DNA of 64,000 bases from Dugong dugon (Eukaryota; Chordata; Mammalia; Sirenia; Dugongidae): positions 141,448,734 through 141,512,733 of the forward strand of contig CM057462.1 in the NCBI GenBank assembly GCA_030035585.1, in the 5' to 3' direction. The notes beneath the pieces were generated by a model. It was given only the letters and a program-made list of their open reading frames with translations. It did not search any database and was not told where the DNA came from. Positions within the stretch are counted from its first letter, which is position 1. Each line of letters opens with the position of its first letter. This document shows positions 9,380-22,430 of this stretch, piece by piece. The translations under genes and the position numbers were made by a program.

Positions 9380-12300
9380 AATAGTGGTCTTATACAATAT
9401 TTGTCCTTCTGTGACTGACTAAATTCACTCAGCATAATGACATCCACTGTCCTCCATGTTATAAGATGTTTCACAGCTTCATCATTGTTCTTTATCGTTG
9501 CATAGTATTCCATTGTGTGGATATACCATAATTTGTTTATCCATTCATCTGCTGATGGGCACCTAGGTTCTTTCTATCTTTTTTCCATTGTGAACAGTAA
9601 TGCAATGAACATTAGGTGTGCAGATATCTATTCGTGTGATGGCTCTTACTTCTCTAAGATATATTCCAAGGAGTGGGATAGCTGGATCATATGGTACTTT
9701 GATTTCTAGCTTTTTAAGGAAGTGCCAAATCGATTTCCAAAGTGGTTGTACCATTTTACATTCCCACTTACAGTGTATAAGTGTTCCAGTCTCTCCACAA
9801 CCTCTCCAGCATTAATTATTTTGTGTTTTTTGGATTAAGGCTAGCCTTGTTGGGGTGAGATGATACCTCATTGTAGTTTTGATCTGCATTTCTCTAATGG
9901 CTAATGATCGTGAGCATTTCTTCATCTGTCTGTTAGCCACCTGAATATCTTCTTTGGTGAAGTGCCTGTTCATATCCTTTCCTCATTTTTTAATTGGGTT
10001 ATTTGTCTCTTTGTTGTTGAGATTTTCCAGTATCTTGTAGATTTGAGAGATGAGATACTGATCCGATTTGTCATAGCCAAAATTTTTTTCCAAGTCTGCA
10101 GGTTGTCTTTTGACTCTTTTGGTGAAGTCTTTTGACGAGCATAATTGTTTGATTTGTAGGAGCTCCCATTTATCAAGTCTCTCTTCTGTTGCTTGTGCAA
10201 TGTTACTTATGGTTCGTATTCTGTTTATGCCATGTATTAGGGCTCCCAGCATTGTCTTTTTTTTTCTTCCATGATCTTTATCGTTTTCGATTTTATATTT
10301 AGGTCTTTCAACCCTTTTGAGTTAGTTTTTGTGCATGGTGTGAGGTATGGGTCTTGTTTCAGTTTTTTGCTTATGGATATCCAGTTATGCCAGCACCATT
10401 TGTTAAAGAGACTGTCTTTTCCCCAATTAAAGGACTATGGGCCCTTGTCAAATATCAGCTGCTCATAGGTGGATGATTTATGTCTGGATTCTCAATTCTG
10501 TTCCATTTGTCTATGTATCTGTTGTTGTACGAGTACCAGGCTGTTTTGACTACAGTGATGGTATAATAGGTTCTAAAATCAGGTAGTGTGAGGCCTCCCA
10601 CTTTGTTCTTCTTCAGTAACACTTTACTTATCCAGGGCCTCTTACCTTTCCATATGGAGTTGGTAATTTGTTTCTCCATCTCATTGAAAAATGCCAGTAG
10701 AATTTGGATTGGGATTGCATTGTATTTGTAGATCACTTTGGGTAGAACTGACATTTTCACAATGTTGAGTTTACCTATCCATGAGCAAGGTACGTTTTTC
10801 CACTTATGCAGGTCTCTTTTGGTTTCTTGCAGTAATGTCTTGTAGTTTTCATTGTATACGTCTTTTACGTCTCTGGTTAGATTTATTCCTATGTATTTTA
10901 TCTTCTTGGGGGCTACTGTAAATAGTATTGATTTGGTAATTTCCTCTTCAGTGCTCTCTTAGTTGGTGTAAGGAATACAACTGATTTTTGTACGTTTATC
11001 TTGTATCCTGAAACTTTGCTGAAATCTTCTATTAGTTCCAGTAGTTTTGTTGTGGATTCTTTGGGGTTTTCTGTGTATAAGATCATATCATCTGGATACA
11101 GAGATACTTTGACTTCTTCCCTACTGTCATGGATTGAATTATGTCCCCCCCAAAATGTGTGTGTCAATTTGGCTGGGCCATGATTCCTGGTATTGTGTGA
11201 TTTTCTTATATGTTGTAAATCCTGCCTCTATGATGCTAATGAGGGTGGATGGGTGGCAGTTGTGTTAGTAAGGCAGGACTCAATCTGTAAGATTGGGATT
11301 GTGTCCTGAGGCAATCTCTTGAGATATAAAAGAGAGACTTGAGCAGAGAGACAGGGGGACCCCATACTAACAAGAAAGCAGTGCCAGGAGCAGAGAGCGT
11401 CCTTTGGACCTGGGATCCCTGTGTAGAAAAGCTTCTAGTCCAGAGGAACACTGATGAGAAGAAAGCTACCAGAGAGAGAAAGTCTTCCCCTGGATCTGAT
11501 GCCCTGAATTCAGACTTTTAGCCTACTTTACTGTGAACAATAATTTCTCTTTGTTAAAGCCAGCCACTTATGGTATTTCTGTTGTTGCAGCACTAGATAA
11601 CTAAGACAGAATTTGGATGTACTTTATTTCTTTTTGTAGCCTAATTGCTCTGGCTAAGACCTCCAGCACAATGTTGAATAAGACTGGTGATAAAGGGCAT
11701 CCTTGTCTGGTTCTCGTTCTCAAGGGTAATGCTTTCAAAGTCTCTCCATTTAGGATGATGTTGGCTGTTGGCTTTGTATAAATACCCTTAATCATATTCA
11801 GAAATTTCCCTTCTATTCCTATTTTGTTGAGAGTTTTTATCATGAATGGGTGTTGGACTTCTTCAAATGCCTTTTCTGCATCGATTGATAAGATCATGTG
11901 GTTCCTGTCTTTTGTTTTATTAATGTGATGGATTACCTTGATTGTTTTTTTAATGTTGAACCATCCCTGCATACTTGGTATAAATCCCACTTGATCATGG
12001 TGAATTCTTTTTTTGATATGTTGCTAAATTCTATTGCCTAGAATTTTGTTGAGGATTTTTGCATCAATGTTCATGAGGGATATTCGTCTGTAATTTTCTT
12101 GTTTTGTGTTATCTTAACCTGTTTTTGGTATCAGGGTTATGCTGGTTTCATAAAATGAGTTTGGGAGTATTCCATCCTTTTCTATGCTCTGAGATACCTT
12201 TAGTAGTAGTGGTGTTAACTCTTCCCTGAAAGTTTGGTAGAATTCTCCAGTGAACTCATTCAGACCAGGGCTTTTTTTTGTTGGGAGTTTTTTAATTACC

Positions 12301-13679
12301 TCTTCAATCTCTTCCTTTGTTATGGGTTTATTTAGTTGTTCTACCTCTGTTTGTATTACTTTAGGTAGGTAGTGAGTTTCTAGAAATTTGTCCCTTTCCT
12401 CTAGGTTTTCAAATTTGTTAGAGTACAATTTTTCATAGTATTCTGTTATGATTCTTTTAATTTCTGTTGGGTCTGTTGTGATATCACCCATTTCATTTCT
12501 TATACGGGTTATCCGCTTCCTCTCCTGTTTTTCTTTTGTCAGTTTGGCCAATAGTTTATCAACTTTTTCATCTTTTCAAAGAACCGGCTTTTAGTCTTGT
12601 TAACTCTTTCAATTGTTTTTCTATTCTCTATTTCATTTAATTCTGTTCTAATTGTTATTATTTCCTTTCTTCTGGCGCCTGAGGGCTTTTTTTGCTGCTC
12701 TCTTTCTACTTGTTGGAGTTGTAGAGTTAATGTTTTGATTATGACCCATTCTTCTTTTTGGATGTGTACATTTATTGCTATAAAATGACCTCTGAGCACT
12801 GCTTTTGCTGTGTCCCAGGGGTTCTGGTAGGATGTGTTTTCATTCTCGTTTGAGTCTGTGAATTTCTTTATTGTATCCTTAATTTCATCTCTAACCCAGT
12901 AGTTTTTGAGCAAGGTGTTGTTCAGTTTTTCCATGCGTTTGATTTTTTCTCTTTGCTTTTTCTGTTGTTGATTTCTACTTTTATGGCTTTATGGACAGAA
13001 AAGATGCTTTGTAATATTTCAGTGCTTTGGGTTTTGTTCAGGTCTTCTTTATGGCCTAATATGTGGTCTATTCTGGAGAATGTTCCATGCGTGTTGGAAA
13101 AGAAAGTATACTTGGCTGCTATTGGGTGCAGTGTTCGGTACATATCTATGAGATTGAGTCGGTTGATTGTAGCATTTAGATCTTCCGTCCCTTTGTTGAG
13201 CTTCTCTCAGGATGTTCTGTCCTTCACCAAAAGTGGTGTGTTGAAGTCTCCTACTACTATTGTGGAGTTGTCTATCTCTCTTTTCAGTGTTGTTAGAGTT
13301 TCCTTTACGTATTTTGGAGCCCTATCATTGGGTGCATAAATATTTATTATAGTTATGTCCTCCTGCTGTATTGACCCTTTAATCATTATATAGTGTCCTT
13401 CCTTATCCTTTGTGGTGGATTTTACATTAATGTCTAATTTTTCAGAGATTAATACTGCCACTCTGCTCTTTTTTAAGTGTTGTTTGCTTGATATATTTTT
13501 TTTCCGTCCTTTGAGTTTTAGTTTGTTTGTGTCTTTAAGTCTAATGTGTGTCTCTTGTAGGCAGCATACAGATGGATCGTGTTTTCTATCCAATCTGCCA
13601 CTCTCTGTCTCTTTATTGGTGTATTTAGTCCATTTACATTCAGCCTAATTATTGATAGGTATGAGTTTAGTGCTGTCAT
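9380..13679 (-). pseudogene. L1 ORF2 remnant (endonuclease/reverse transcriptase)
   Basis: ORF2 starts at the ATG ending at 13,679 (MTALNSYLSIIRLNVNGL). The endonuclease part shows CCLQETHIRLKDTN and VVGDFNTPL. The reverse-transcriptase part shows [27 protein letters not shown] and [20 protein letters not shown]. The catalytic box reads YPDD in place of the usual FADD. The frame is broken repeatedly: separate ORFs end or shift near 13,518, 13,207, 12,922, 12,539, 12,114 and 11,601. A solo LTR sits inside at 11,125-11,608. Non-functional. The end near 9,380 is approximate. Confidence 0.85.
11125..11608 (+). mobile_element. Solo LTR, ERVL-MaLR-type (family A)
   Basis: The interval begins TGTCATGGATTGAATTATGT and ends CTAAGACA, with the TG...CA ends of an LTR. 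It contains a TATAAAAG-like box near 11,325 and an AATAATTTCTCT stretch near 11,539. It is the same family as the paired LTRs at 53,255-56,439 and 57,497-57,985. It splits L1 copy 1 in the ORF2 region, so it is younger than that L1. I see no clean 5-bp target duplication. It is a fossil with no internal region. Confidence 0.8.
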
Positions 13680-14119
13680 TTTGATGTCTTTTTTTGTGTG
13701 TTGTTCACAGTTTCTTTGTTCCACTTTATTTTCTGTGCTGAGTCATTTATTTTTATGTATTTTCTTTTTATCTTTCTTGTTGATTTTGTGTTTGCTGAGT
13801 CTTTATATTTTTCTAGTTTTTTATTTCGACTTGTAGGATTGTTAGTTTTCTTCGTGGTTACCTTAATATTTACCCCTCTTTTTCTAAGTTTATACCAGTA
13901 TTTTATTTCTTTATATCGCCTTGACTTCCTCTCCATATGAAAAGCCTATGTCTACATTTTTTAAGTGCCTCTTTTTTGTTTTAATGCTGTCATCTTTTAC
14001 ATATTGACATCTTTTTCCCTATTTTAATGTTTTAGCTTTGATTTATTTTTGTGACTTCCATATGTGGGTTGATATCTGGTTGCTCTGTCCTGTGTTCTAG
14101 TCTTGGGTTGTTATCTGAT

Positions 14120-15108
14120 GCTACTGATTTTCTAACCAGAGGACTCCCTTTAGTATTACTTGTAATTTTGGTTTGTTTTTTGCAAATTCCCTAAACTTCT
14201 GTTTATCTGGAAATGCCCTAATTTTGTCATCATATTTGAGAGACAGTTTTGCTGGATATATAATTCTTGGCTGGCAGTTTTTTTCTTCAAGGCTTTATAT
14301 ATGTCATCCCATTGCCTTCTTGCCTGCATGGTTTCTGCTGAGTAGGTCAAGCTTATTCTTACTGACTCTCCTTTGTAGGTGACTTTTCATTTATCCCTAG
14401 CCGCTCTTAAAATTCTCTCATCTTTGGTTTTGGCAAATTTGATTATAATATGTCTTGGTGACTTTCTTTTGGGATCTCCCTTATGTGGTGTTCGATAAGC
14501 ATCTTGGATAGATATCTTCTCATCTTTCACAATATCAGGGAAGTTTTCTGCCGACAAGTCTTCAACAATTCTCTCTGTATTTTCTGTTATCACCCCTGTT
14601 CTGGTACTCCAATCACTCATAGGTTATTCCTCTTGATACAGTCCCATATAATTCTTAGGGTTTCTTACTTTTTTAAAATCCTTTCATCTGATTTTTCCCC
14701 AAATAAGTTGGTGTCAAGTGTTTTATCTTCAGTCTCACTAATTGACTTCCACTGCCTCAATTCTGCTCCTATGACTTTCTATTGAGTTGTCTAATTGTGA
14801 CATTTTATTGTTAATCTTCTGGATTTCTGATTGCTGTCTCTCTTTGGATTCTTGCAGCCTGTTAAATTTGTCATTATGCTCTTCTCTACTCTTTTTAATT
14901 TCCTCTATTGGGTGTTCTGCGTTTTGCTTAATTCACTTCCTAATTTCTTGAAGTGTTCAGTATATTAATCTTTCGTATTCTGCCTCTGGTAATCCAAGAA
15001 ATTTTCCTCCTCTGGAAAATTTCTAGTTTCTTTATTTTGGGAGCTTGCTGAAACCATCATGGATTGCCTCTTTATGTGATTTTATATTGACTGTTGTCTC
15101 CAAGTCAT
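14120..15108 (-). pseudogene. L1 ORF1 remnant (RNA-binding coiled-coil protein)
   Basis: By comparison with copy 3 the start codon is at 15,106-15,108 on the minus strand. Pieces of the conserved C-terminal half remain: PKRKSPRHIIIKFAKTKDE (about 14,410-14,470) and YSAETMQARRQWDDIYKALK (about 14,290-14,350). These are typical of the RNA-recognition and C-terminal domains of L1 ORF1p. The N-terminal coiled coil is broken by stops and shifts. Confidence 0.8.
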
Positions 15109-16480
15109 GAATAAGTTATTATATTTATTTCTGTTTGCTTACTGTGTCCTAGATTCTTGTTTTGTTTTGATATGTCCAAAGAGGCTGCTCGTATGAGCTA
15201 TTTTGATTATTGGCACCTTTGAAGCTCTAATGTCCTGTCACCAGGTGGTTAGATGTGTTACTAGGTATGTGAGCTCAGGAGTCCACCCACTCCTCCTATA
15301 TGGATTCAGCTCAGGTGCCCAGGTAGATAGCCACCAAGTGTGTGGTGAAGGCTCTCACTTAGAGGCCTAGATAGGCATGGGTAATTGGTGTAGGCACAGG
15401 CATCTGGCTGTATCAGGGGGACACATTCTGAGCAAGGCAGGGTGCTGACAGCCACCCCTGAGTGTCCAGGAGGAAGGCGTGTCCCTGTTCCCTAGAGCGC
15501 GTAGGTAAGTGGGTTTTGCAGCCAGACTATGAGCACCTAATGCTGTTGGTTGTAAGGACTCAGGGGCACCTCTTATTCATGGGTCCCCATCACAGGTGGC
15601 TAGGTGGTGTGGGTGGAGCCACCAGTCCTCAGGCCCCTGACGTGGATAGGTGAAGACCCTGCTTAATGGGCAGAGCAGTGTCAAATGTCAAGAACCTGCC
15701 AGTTCACAACTGAAACAGTTGAAGTTAGACTTCCAGTGTATACCCTGTTGTACTGTGGTAATGAGGGCCTATGCTGTTGAAGGGGGTCCACACAAGTGTA
15801 TGCAGGGGAAAGGCACTCAAAGTCCATGGATTCCTTATGCCTGTAGCTAGGCAAAGGAGCTGTGCCTACCCTGGGTTCCTGGGTTAGGGAGCCAACAGTT
15901 TATTTCTTCCCCTGTTTGTTAATTTATTCACTCTCCAAGGCAGGGAGAATGGCTCCAGGCATGTGACGGATCCTACTTCTGGCCCAGGGGACTTGGCAAT
16001 TGCTGAAGCTGGTCCAGGACCTAGTGCCAAGCAGGGTGTGGGGAGGTAAATGGGAGAGAGTTTTTTCCCTAAGGGGCGTGTTTTTGATCTTCGTGGTATG
16101 CCGTACGCAAGTACTTATCTTTTGCTGATGAGGGCTGCTTCTCACTGGTTCTGGGTGGCCATGTAGACCCTCTAGCACCGGGTCTCTCCTGGTGCGGAAA
16201 ATGCACCCCTAGAGCACCACCGCTTGCCTGCCTCACCACTCACACATGAGCTGCTCAGGCCTGAAGGGCTCAGTCTCTCACCGAGTCAGGTCTGGCAACT
16301 CCTAGCTGCTTCCGAACCATCTCTCCCTCCCTGTGCCACTTGGTCCAGTTCCTCAACTCTGCCTTTGATGTTCAGGGCTCCCAGATTGCCATATATAATC
16401 GAATCACTTGTTTTTTGGAGTCTTTGTCATAAGAGGGTCCACCAGAAGCGTCTGACTACTTTGCTAACTTGGCTCCACAG
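15109..16480 (-). promoter_or_regulatory. 5'-UTR/internal promoter region of L1 copy 1
   Basis: This 1.37-kb segment precedes ORF1 on the minus strand, is far more GC-rich than its surroundings, and matches 37,893-39,260 of copy 3. L1 5'-UTRs carry the element's own RNA polymerase II promoter, and that role is inferred from the family. The ORFs lying across it are not genes. Confidence 0.7.
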
Positions 16481-16496
16481 TATCTTATGAAATTTT
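16481..16496 (+). repeat. Right target-site duplication of L1 copy 1
   Basis: TATCTTATGAAATTTT, the partner of 8,401-8,416 with one mismatch. Confidence 0.85.
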
Positions 16497-18139
16497 TTAA
16501 AAAATCATTATATATGTTGTATTATGATCCTTAGTAAATAGTATTACATATCATGTATCTTTGAGTCTGTTCATCAGTAGTCAAAATGTCAAGTGTTAAT
16601 TAAGCACAGATTCTAAAGGTCTATTTTAATCTAAAAAATATCAGGAATATTTAGCATCTACATCAACTTCCCAAATGATTACTAGAATAAATTAATAGAT
16701 AAGACAAGCTGGGCACATTATTTTTTTACCACTATTCCATATATGCATTTTATGAAGCTACCACTCTCTAGGGAAGACTCTCCATCAAAGGTTACCATCT
16801 TTCTGGAAGGCATACAAGTCACCATCTTCACTTTCTAGAACCACTACATGTAGATATTTTACCTATAACAGAGGTTAAACTGGGTATGCTTTTTGGTGAA
16901 AGCTTGAGTATTGAAATCAACACTTAGAGTCAATGTTTCAAAGTCAAATATTATCATCAAAGAAGAACTTCTATAAGAATAAACCTGAAATTCTATGAAA
17001 TAATTTAATTTTTATTCAGATTTTATCTTTAAATCTTTATAGTCAAATTTTAGAAGTTTGGCACCATTGTGCAGTAACAGATTGCTCCTTTGATCACTAT
17101 CTTGGACATTTCCCATATTCAACAGAAACTCACTTTCAACTGAGGTCAGTAGGAAGCAAAATCTTGTTTATTTTGGCTGGCTCTATCAGCATACGGTATG
17201 TAAGATGATGCCACCTTCATCTAGTCATTAAGCATTTCTACCTCTCTAATTGTAGATGATTAATGTAAAGATTTATACACTCTTTAACTTCAAAAATGAA
17301 GATTTTTGCTCATAGTGATGATGCACTTTCTTTTCTAATAGAAAATTTTAAAATCTTGGAAATTATACATAGAATTCCCCAGAGTAGAAAGTCTTTCAGC
17401 GTAATGTTTTCTTAAAAAAAAAAATCTTAGTTTTTAATAACCAAATTCCAGAACATATACTTAACACTCAGTATAAAGCTTTTGTCAAAGTGTATAGAGA
17501 ATACATTCATATTTTTATCCCTGAAATTTACAAAATCCTATTAACCAAGTGATGTGCAGGAAAAGTCTCAAGTTACCATCTAAACAGGTAAATTGTCAGA
17601 ATCACATGTAGATTTGGTTGGTGCTAACAGCAGCATCCCAGAGATGCTGCTTTGTTTGAGCTTTTCTCTGCCAATGTGTCTCATCCTCCACCATACTTAG
17701 CATTAATTTAATAATTTAAGTGAGAAAAGAAAATAAGGTGGAAAAAAGATTTTTTCTGCACACAACCAACTATTTACACCATCACATTAATTACTCAAAG
17801 ATTAGAAATTAGTGTTTTAAAAATACTAAATCATAACTCAATAGCTTGTTAGTCTTACATATATTCATATTTTAGTTACATTTTGAGAAATTTTTTGGGT
17901 TTGGGGTGTTTATATGTAATGTATAATAATATTATCTTTCTAAAATAATGGAGGAAAAGCTTTGGATACTGTTTTCATGAAGAATATTTGAAAAAACAGT
18001 TAATTTTCTGCAATTATTCTACAGCAATAGAGGAAAAAAAACTCCACATTATTTTTTAAGAATCTAGTATAAAACAACAAAATAAAGTATACACCATTTT
18101 TTTTCATCACTTTCACTACAGAGGTCATGAATAAAGATT
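16497..18139. other. Repeat-poor AT-rich DNA, nothing recognised
   Basis: About 1.6 kb between two large L1 insertions. No gene, conserved-looking ORF or known repeat is visible. Confidence 0.6.
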
Positions 18140-18160
18140 AAAAGAGCATTAAAAGAGGAA
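18140..18160 (+). repeat. Left target-site duplication of L1 copy 2
   Basis: The 21 bp starting AAAAGAGCATTA correspond to AAAAGGGCATTA and following bases at 27,380-27,400, matching at 17 of 21 positions. Confidence 0.75.
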
Positions 18161-18770
18161 AGAGGAGACAGGATGGCAGCTTAGTCAGACATACCACACC
18201 TCCCTCTACAGTAAAGACCCAAGAAACCAAGTGAAACAGATACAGATGACAATCCTGGGACCTTGAGCATCAAATGAAAAGATAAAGAATTAGATCAAAC
18301 ACCAACTGGAAGAAGAAACTGAATGAAAAGCGAACAAGGAGAGACACAGAGTGGAGGTGCCCTACCAGGCAGCTTGGCGCAGCCTGGACATCTTGAGACA
18401 AAGCCAGTAGTGATCCTGGGTAGGGAGCACAGGAAGACAACTTCACAAAACTTCCAACAGGAGACAGAGAAACAGTGTAGACATACACAGAGTGAAGCAA
18501 GGTGAGCAAGACATGAACTAGAGCTAAGAAGGAAAAGTACAGGAAGGAGGGTGAAAGCTTCAGGGATCCCAGCATCCACAGAGCAGGGAGGGAGCCAGGA
18601 TCCAGGAAGCTACTCACCAGTAGCGGTCCCTAACCATTATGATGGGTGGCACACATCGAGTAATAAATCCATAGAGTGTCAGTAGGAGGTCCTCCAATCA
18701 ACTGGACTCCAGCAATCCCCCTTATTCTTACATTTGGTCAGGTCCAGTTCCCAGTTACTGGCTACATCCA

Positions 18771-19610
18771 GTGGGAAGTGCCCAGGCACACTCGTCTGGT
18801 GACGAGAGGAGCATGCTCACCCCCTCACAAACCACTCCCCCATCCCTAGAAGAATTCAGGAAAAGAATACAAGAACCAAAAGACAAAATAAATAGACAAT
18901 TAGAAACCATACAAAAACAGCAACTAGAAATCCAGAAAATTAACAATAAAATATCAGAAATAGATAATGCAATGGACAGACATAGAAGATTTGACTCCAT
19001 TGAAGAAAGCATTAGCAAAATAAGGACAAATCCCTTGATAAGAATTTGTTTGAAGAACAATCAGAAAAAAGAATAAAGAAAAATGAAGACAGTCTAACAT
19101 ATATGTGGCACACTATCAAGAAGAATAATGCATGCATGATTGGAATTCCAAAACAGGAAAAAAAAAAAAAAAAAAAAAACCACAGGGAGAATTTTTGAAG
19201 ATTTACTGGCAGAAAATTTCCCTAATACCATGAAAGATGAAAAAGTTTCCATCCAAGAAGTTCAATGAACCCCATACAGGAGAGACCCCAAAAGAAAGTC
19301 ACCAAGACATATAATCAAACTCTCCAAAACAAAAGACAAAGAATTCTGAGAGCAGCTCAGGATAAACAAAATGTCACCTACAAAGGGGCACCAATAAGAT
19401 TAAGCTCTGATTTCTCAGCAGAAAGTATGCAGGCAAGGAGGTAATGGAATGAGAAATATAAAACCCTACAAGAAAAGAACTGACAACCAAGAATCATATA
19501 CTCAGCAAATTGTCTCTCAAATACGACGGCAAAACTAGGGCATTCCCAGATAAACAGAAATCTGTAAAAACAAGACCAAACTTACAGGAAATATTAAAGG
19601 AGTCCTTTGG
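18771..19610 (+). pseudogene. L1 ORF1 remnant of copy 2
   Basis: The longest frame, 18,771-19,076, includes a coiled-coil-type run (LETIQKQQLEIQKINNKISE). Downstream, out of frame, are pieces matching the RNA-binding part, and the segment around 19,400-19,470 corresponds to the YSAETMQARRQW region of copy 1. An A-run at 19,159-19,180 has expanded inside it. Start and end are inferred from copy 3. Confidence 0.7.
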
Positions 19611-20814
19611 ACAGAGAACCAGCAACATCAGAAAACAACCCGAGTTTTAGACATACAATGGCATCACCCAGGTACCAACCCAGATAAATAATTCTAAGAA
19701 GTAAAATAAAGCCACAAAACTAAAAACAGGGAACCAGAGATGTCAACCTATAAACAATGACAACTTCAAAATAAAAAGGGAACATAAATGGTGTAGTTAT
19801 AGAACTTCCATATGGAAAGGAAATCAAAGTGATATCAAGAAATAACAGATCATTTTAAACTTAGGAAGATAAAGGTAAATTTCAGAGTAACCACAAAGAA
19901 AAGTACTAAACCTACTCCCCAAAACAAAGAAGATAAATACTATAAAGATTCAGTGAACCACAAAATCAACAACAAAGAAGGAAATGAAAACACATAAACA
20001 AAAAGAACTCACCACAGAAAATTAAGCAGAACAAAGAAAACATCAACACCATAAAAAAAAAAAGCATAACAAAATGACAGCAGTAAATTCATACCTATCA
20101 ATAATCACATTGAATATAAATGATTTCAATGCACCAGTTAAGAGACAAAGAGTGGTAGAATGGATTAAAAAAAAAAAAAAAAAAACCTTGCCTACAAGAG
20201 ACACACATTAGACACAAACATATAAATAGGTTAAAAATCAAAGGATGGAAAAAAACATATTATGTAAACAGTAACCAAAAAAGAGCAGGAGTGGCAATAT
20301 TAATCTCTGATAAAAGAGACTTTAAGTCAAAGTCTATTATAAGAGATGAAGAAGGGCATTATATAATGATTTGAAGAGTCAATCCACCAAGAGGATGTAA
20401 CCATAATAAACATTTACACACCCAATAACAGAGCCCCAAAGCACATAAAACAAACTCTAACAGTATTGAAAAGAGACATAGACAGTTCTACAATAATAGT
20501 AGGAGACTTTAACACATTACTTTCAGGGAAGGAAAGAGCAACTAGAAAAAATAAAGATACAGAAGATCTAAGTAACACATTCAAAAAATTTCACTTCATA
20601 TACACATACAGAACACTCTGCCCAACAGCAGCACAGTACACACTCTTCTCCAACACACATGGATCATTCTCCAGAATAGACCATATTTTAGGACACAAAG
20701 CAAGCCTCAATAAATTCAAAGACATCGAAATAATACATAGAATCTCCTCTGATATCAATGTTATAAACTCAGAAATCAATAACAGGGAGAACAAGGAAAA
20801 TATTAAATACATGG

Positions 20815-21359
20815 TGGCTTAGGCTGGCTTCTCTAGAGAAGCAAAACCAGTAAAGTGTATAAATATATACACATAGAGAGAATTATATTAAGGAAATGGC
20901 TCATGCAGTTGTAGAGGCTGTAATGTCCCAAGTCTGTGGGTCAGGATAGGGGCTTCTCCTGATTCAGACAGCCGCAGGGTCTGGCAAACTCAAAATCAGC
21001 AGGAACAGGGTTCTTGCTCACAGGCTGTGAAGACCGACAAATCCCAAGATTGGCAGGCAAGATGGCAGGTAAACTGCTAGCTCAAGTCCCAAGAACTGGA
21101 GGTCAGATGAATAGGAGCCAGCTGCAGGATCCAGAATGAACAAAAGCCCCCGAGCCCTGCCAGAATGTCCACCCACACTCAATGCAGGCCACATGCCCAA
21201 GGAAACTCCCCTTCAACTGATTGGCTACTCACAGCAGAATCCATCATGGGGGTTATCACATATCAAATCTCAACAGAGAAGTGACAACAACATCATATGA
21301 CTGCCAAAACACTGAAAATCATGGCCCAGCCACGCTGACACACAATCTTAATCATCACA
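20815..21359 (-). mobile_element. Solo LTR, ERVL-MaLR-type (family B), minus
   Basis: On the minus strand it begins TGTGATGATTAAGATTGTGT and ends CCTAAGCCA. The exact 5-bp CATGG flanks it (20,810-20,814 and 21,360-21,364), as expected for ERVL/MaLR integration. It shares sequence with the opposite-facing LTR at 21,949-22,430. The ORFs across it are incidental. It is a fossil solo LTR, younger than the L1 it sits in. Confidence 0.85.
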
Positions 21360-21948
21360 CATGGAGATTGAATAACACCTTGCTTAAAATCCATTGGGTA
21401 ATAGAAGAAATTAAAAATGAAATAAAAAATTTCATAGAAACAAATGAGAATGAAAACACAAATACCACAATCTATGGGACACAGCAAATGCAGTACTCAG
21501 AGGAAAATTTATAGCAATAAATGCACACATCAAAAAAGAAGAAACAGTCAAAATCAATAGCTTACCCTACAACTTGAACAAATAGAAAAAGAGCAGCAAA
21601 AGAAACTCACAGTCCCCAAAAGAAAGGAAATAATAAAGTTTAGGGCAGAAATAAATGAAGCAGGAAAAAAAAAAAAAAACAAAAAAAACCAGAAAGAATC
21701 AACAAGACACGAAGTTGCTTCTTGGAGAGGATCAACAAAATTGAAAAACCACTGGCCAAACTGACAAAGAAAAAGAACAAGAAGATGCAAATAACCAAAA
21801 TAAGAAATGAGATAGGTGACATTACAACAGAACTAACTGAGATAAAAAGGATCATAACAGAATATTATGAGAAACTGTGGTCCAACCAATCTGAAAACCT
21901 AGAAGAAATGGACAAATTTATAGAAACACAGTACCAATCTAAACTAAC

Positions 21949-22430
21949 TGTAATGGTTAAGATTATGTGTCAACTTGGCCGGGCCATGATTCTCAGTGTT
22001 TTAATGTAATCACTCCCATGATTGAATATACTGTGAGTAGCCAATCAGATGAAAGGGAGTCTCCTTGGGGGTGTGGCTGACATCTGAATATAAACAGACG
22101 TTCTGGCTTTTTGCTCTCTCTGGATCCTGTGGCTGCCTCCTGTCATCTCATCTCCAGTTCTTGGGACTTGAGCTGTCAGCTTATCTGCTGAACCTGGGAT
22201 TTGCCGATCTGCACAGCCTGTGAATGGGACCCCTGCTCTCTGACCTGCCGATCTTGGGCTTGCCAGCTTCTGCAGCTGCGTGACTTGGGAGAGGCCTCTA
22301 CCCCAACCCACGGACTTGGGGCATTCTAGCCTCTACAGTCGTGTCAGCTGTTTCCTTGATATAAATCTCTCTCTATATATATTTATACACTTTACTGGTT
22401 TTGCTTCTCTAGAGAACCCAGCCTAAGACA
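21949..22430 (+). mobile_element. Solo LTR, ERVL-MaLR-type (family B), plus
   Basis: It begins TGTAATGGTTAAGATTATGT and ends GCCTAAGACA, flanked by an exact 5-bp CTAAC (21,944-21,948 and 22,431-22,435). It is homologous to the LTR 590 bp upstream but in the opposite orientation, and each has its own target duplication, so they are two independent insertions. It is a fossil solo LTR with no internal region. Confidence 0.88.

Larger units (their letters stand above)
8418..16480 (-). mobile_element. Near full-length L1 (copy 1)
   Basis: A minus-strand LINE-1 about 7.6 kb long after removing a 484-bp LTR. In minus-strand order it has a 5'-UTR (16,480 to about 15,110, beginning CTGTGGAGCCAAG), ORF1, a short intergenic stretch, ORF2 and a 3'-UTR of about 1 kb, ending in a T-rich run at 8,418-8,430 (the complement of its A tail). 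One-mismatch target duplications of 16 bp flank it. Both ORFs are broken into many frames, so it cannot encode working proteins. It is close kin of copy 3 (37,876-46,075), which lies in the opposite orientation. Confidence 0.93.

Noticed and set aside
15109-16480. CpG-island-like promoter of a host gene
   Set aside because: The GC-rich block is the L1 5'-UTR and has the same composition and sequence in L1 copy 3.
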